Shown here: piece after piece, positions 63,313 through 64,000 of the stretch
Layout: every line of letters begins with the position of its first letter
Position numbering within the stretch: the first letter of the stretch is position 1
Assembly (NCBI GenBank): GCA_002707495.1
Contig: PAMZ01000021.1
Coordinates: 227,373-291,372 of the forward strand
DNA length: 64,000 nucleotides
Origin: Halobacteriovoraceae bacterium
GTDB lineage: Bacteria; Bdellovibrionota; Bacteriovoracia; Bacteriovoracales; Bacteriovoracaceae
Reading direction: 5' to 3'
Position numbers and translations under genes: made by a program
The notes under the pieces: model-generated
What the model was told of the DNA's origin: nothing
Database searches by the model: none
The model's input: the letters and a program-made list of their open reading frames with translations, nothing else

Positions 63313-63933
63313 GTGAAAGCAATTTTGATGGCCGGTCTTATGGTCGCAAGTTCTGTAGCGCTAGCGGAATATGGAGTTCCAGCAGCGGTCAACGTTCAAT
63401 TTACAGGTAGCATTGATTTAACTTCTTCAGGAGTGAGATCTAGAAGAGGTAATGACATCTGGGGTTGGACAGATCCTCAAACTGGAAAAGAATATGCAAT
63501 TATGGGATTGAATAATAAATCCTCTATTGTAGATATTACTAATCCTAGTGATCTCATTCATGTGGCGGATATAAAAACTCAAACTTGGTCATCAACTTGG
63601 CGTGATATGAAAGTCTACAAGGATCATGCCTATATCGTATCTGAAGCATTTAGGCATGGAATGCAAGTTTTTGATCTTACACGTCTTAGAAATATTACTA
63701 GCGGTAAAATGCCTGTCACTTTAAAGCCAGATGTTCATTATAATAAATATGGTAATGCTCATAATATTTTTATTAATGAAGAAACTGGTTATGCCTATAG
63801 TGTGGGAACTTCAACATGTGATGGCGGTTTACATATTTCGAATATTCAAGATCCGAAAAATCCTACTTTTGTGAATTGTATTGGGCGCGGGGTTTATGAA
63901 TTACTGACCTGCCCCCCAAATTTACTCACATAA
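63313..63933 (+). pseudogene. Exported LVIVD/choice-of-anchor-B-type protein, truncated by an IS
   Basis: GTG 63313 follows AAAGGAG by five bases and opens a signal peptide VKAILMAGLMVASSVALA. The mature part has LVIVD-type repeats (NKSSIVDITNPSDLIHVADI, FRHGMQVFDLTRLRN, GGLHISNIQDPKNPTFVN), as in choice-of-anchor B family proteins that normally exceed 350 residues. After NCIG the sequence leaves the family pattern and ends at a stop inside an insertion-sequence end (from 63905). The remaining 206 residues should be non-functional or partial. The continuation may lie beyond the far IS end, outside the window. Confidence 0.75.
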
Positions 63934-63954
63934 TAATTGGTACTATAATACCAA
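63921..63954 (+). promoter_or_regulatory. IS promoter with -10 inside an inverted repeat
   Basis: TTTACT (63921-63926), 17 bases, TATAAT (63944-63949). TTGGTA (63937-63942) and TACCAA (63949-63954) form a six-pair inverted repeat enclosing the -10. It may be an operator for a repressor or a hairpin limiting transposase expression (inference). Confidence 0.5.
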
Positions 63955-63970
63955 CTAAAGGAGTCAATTT

Positions 63971-64000
63971 ATGGGAATGGTTCGCTACAAAGAAGAGCAA
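63971..64000 (+). CDS. IS3-family OrfA-like transposase, N-terminus only
   Basis: Ten codons (MGMVRYKEEQ) before the right edge. The RYKEEQ start is like the R(R/K)(Y/F)(T/S/K)EEQ opening of IS3 OrfA, ahead of its helix-turn-helix. ATG follows GGAG by seven bases. Too short for more than a tentative call. Confidence 0.55.
   Translation, partial: MGMVRYKEEQ

Larger units (their letters stand above)
63905..64000 (+). mobile_element. Left end of an IS3-like insertion sequence
   Basis: The sequence begins TGACCTGCCCCCC, typical of IS3-family termini, where the host gene breaks off. It carries a promoter and ribosome site and the first ten codons of an OrfA-like transposase before the window ends. 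The exact boundary is uncertain; family divergence of the host gene already begins near 63883. The other end and target duplication are not visible. Confidence 0.7.

Overview
The window is an AT-rich, very compact bacterial chromosome segment. Gram-negative envelope genes (lipoproteins with lipoboxes, beta-barrels ending in an aromatic residue, many signal peptides), a bacterial mevalonate pathway and the prkA-yeaH-spoVR set suggest a member of Bdellovibrionota, most likely the Bacteriovorax/Halobacteriovorax/Peredibacter side. That placement is inference from gene content. No rRNA, tRNA, CRISPR array or prophage was seen. No gene-free stretch exceeds about 225 bases.

Layout. 1-2133: a lipoprotein cut by the left edge, an Mpo1-like membrane protein and a 23S rRNA methyltransferase-like protein. 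2196-9242: an eight-gene co-directional cluster with a DOMON/CBM9-like protein, an RsmI-like methylase, then fni, mvaA, a GYDIA-type GHMP kinase (probable phosphomevalonate kinase), mvaD and a mevalonate kinase, ending in a PilZ protein. These five enzymes turn HMG-CoA into IPP/DMAPP; HMG-CoA synthase is not here. 9235-14139: a crotonase, trxB, a small conserved protein and two tandem paralogous outer-membrane proteins. 14113-21446 (minus strand): glpD, an Asp-rich repeat protein with a YbjQ-like domain, secA, an M23 peptidase and a PP2C phosphatase. 21611-26304: prkA-yeaH-spoVR. 26291-31665: exported proteins plus a class IV aminotransferase. 31685-39286: rpoH-like sigma factor, rpsO, pnp, an M16 peptidase, dut, a small PHA-type protein, ferredoxin and a POT transporter. 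39302-50008: mostly lineage-specific exported or regulatory proteins, including a coiled-coil/Hsp20 fusion and a zinc-finger protein with duplicated BECR-like domains. 50005-55033: N-formylglutamate amidohydrolase-like protein, gsk, a possible PD-(D/E)XK protein, a catalytically dead ABC-ATPase remnant and an MnmA homologue with a broken PP-loop. 55030-63158: a 1272-residue exported protein, namZ, thyA-folA, a sulfotransferase and a His/Met-rich exported protein. From 63313 to the right edge an LVIVD-type exported gene is broken by an IS3-like insertion sequence.

Genome-scale features. Convergent neighbours overlap at their stops in 10 of 13 cases, four of them sharing one tetranucleotide. 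Several minor or regulatory genes have a -10 box ending 6-7 bases before the start codon, as expected for leaderless transcripts. Two exported proteins can only be given their signal peptides by starting at ATT or ATC codons. The items most worth follow-up are these start codons, the leaderless promoters, the degenerate ABC/MnmA pair beside the possible nuclease, and the coiled-coil/Hsp20 operon.
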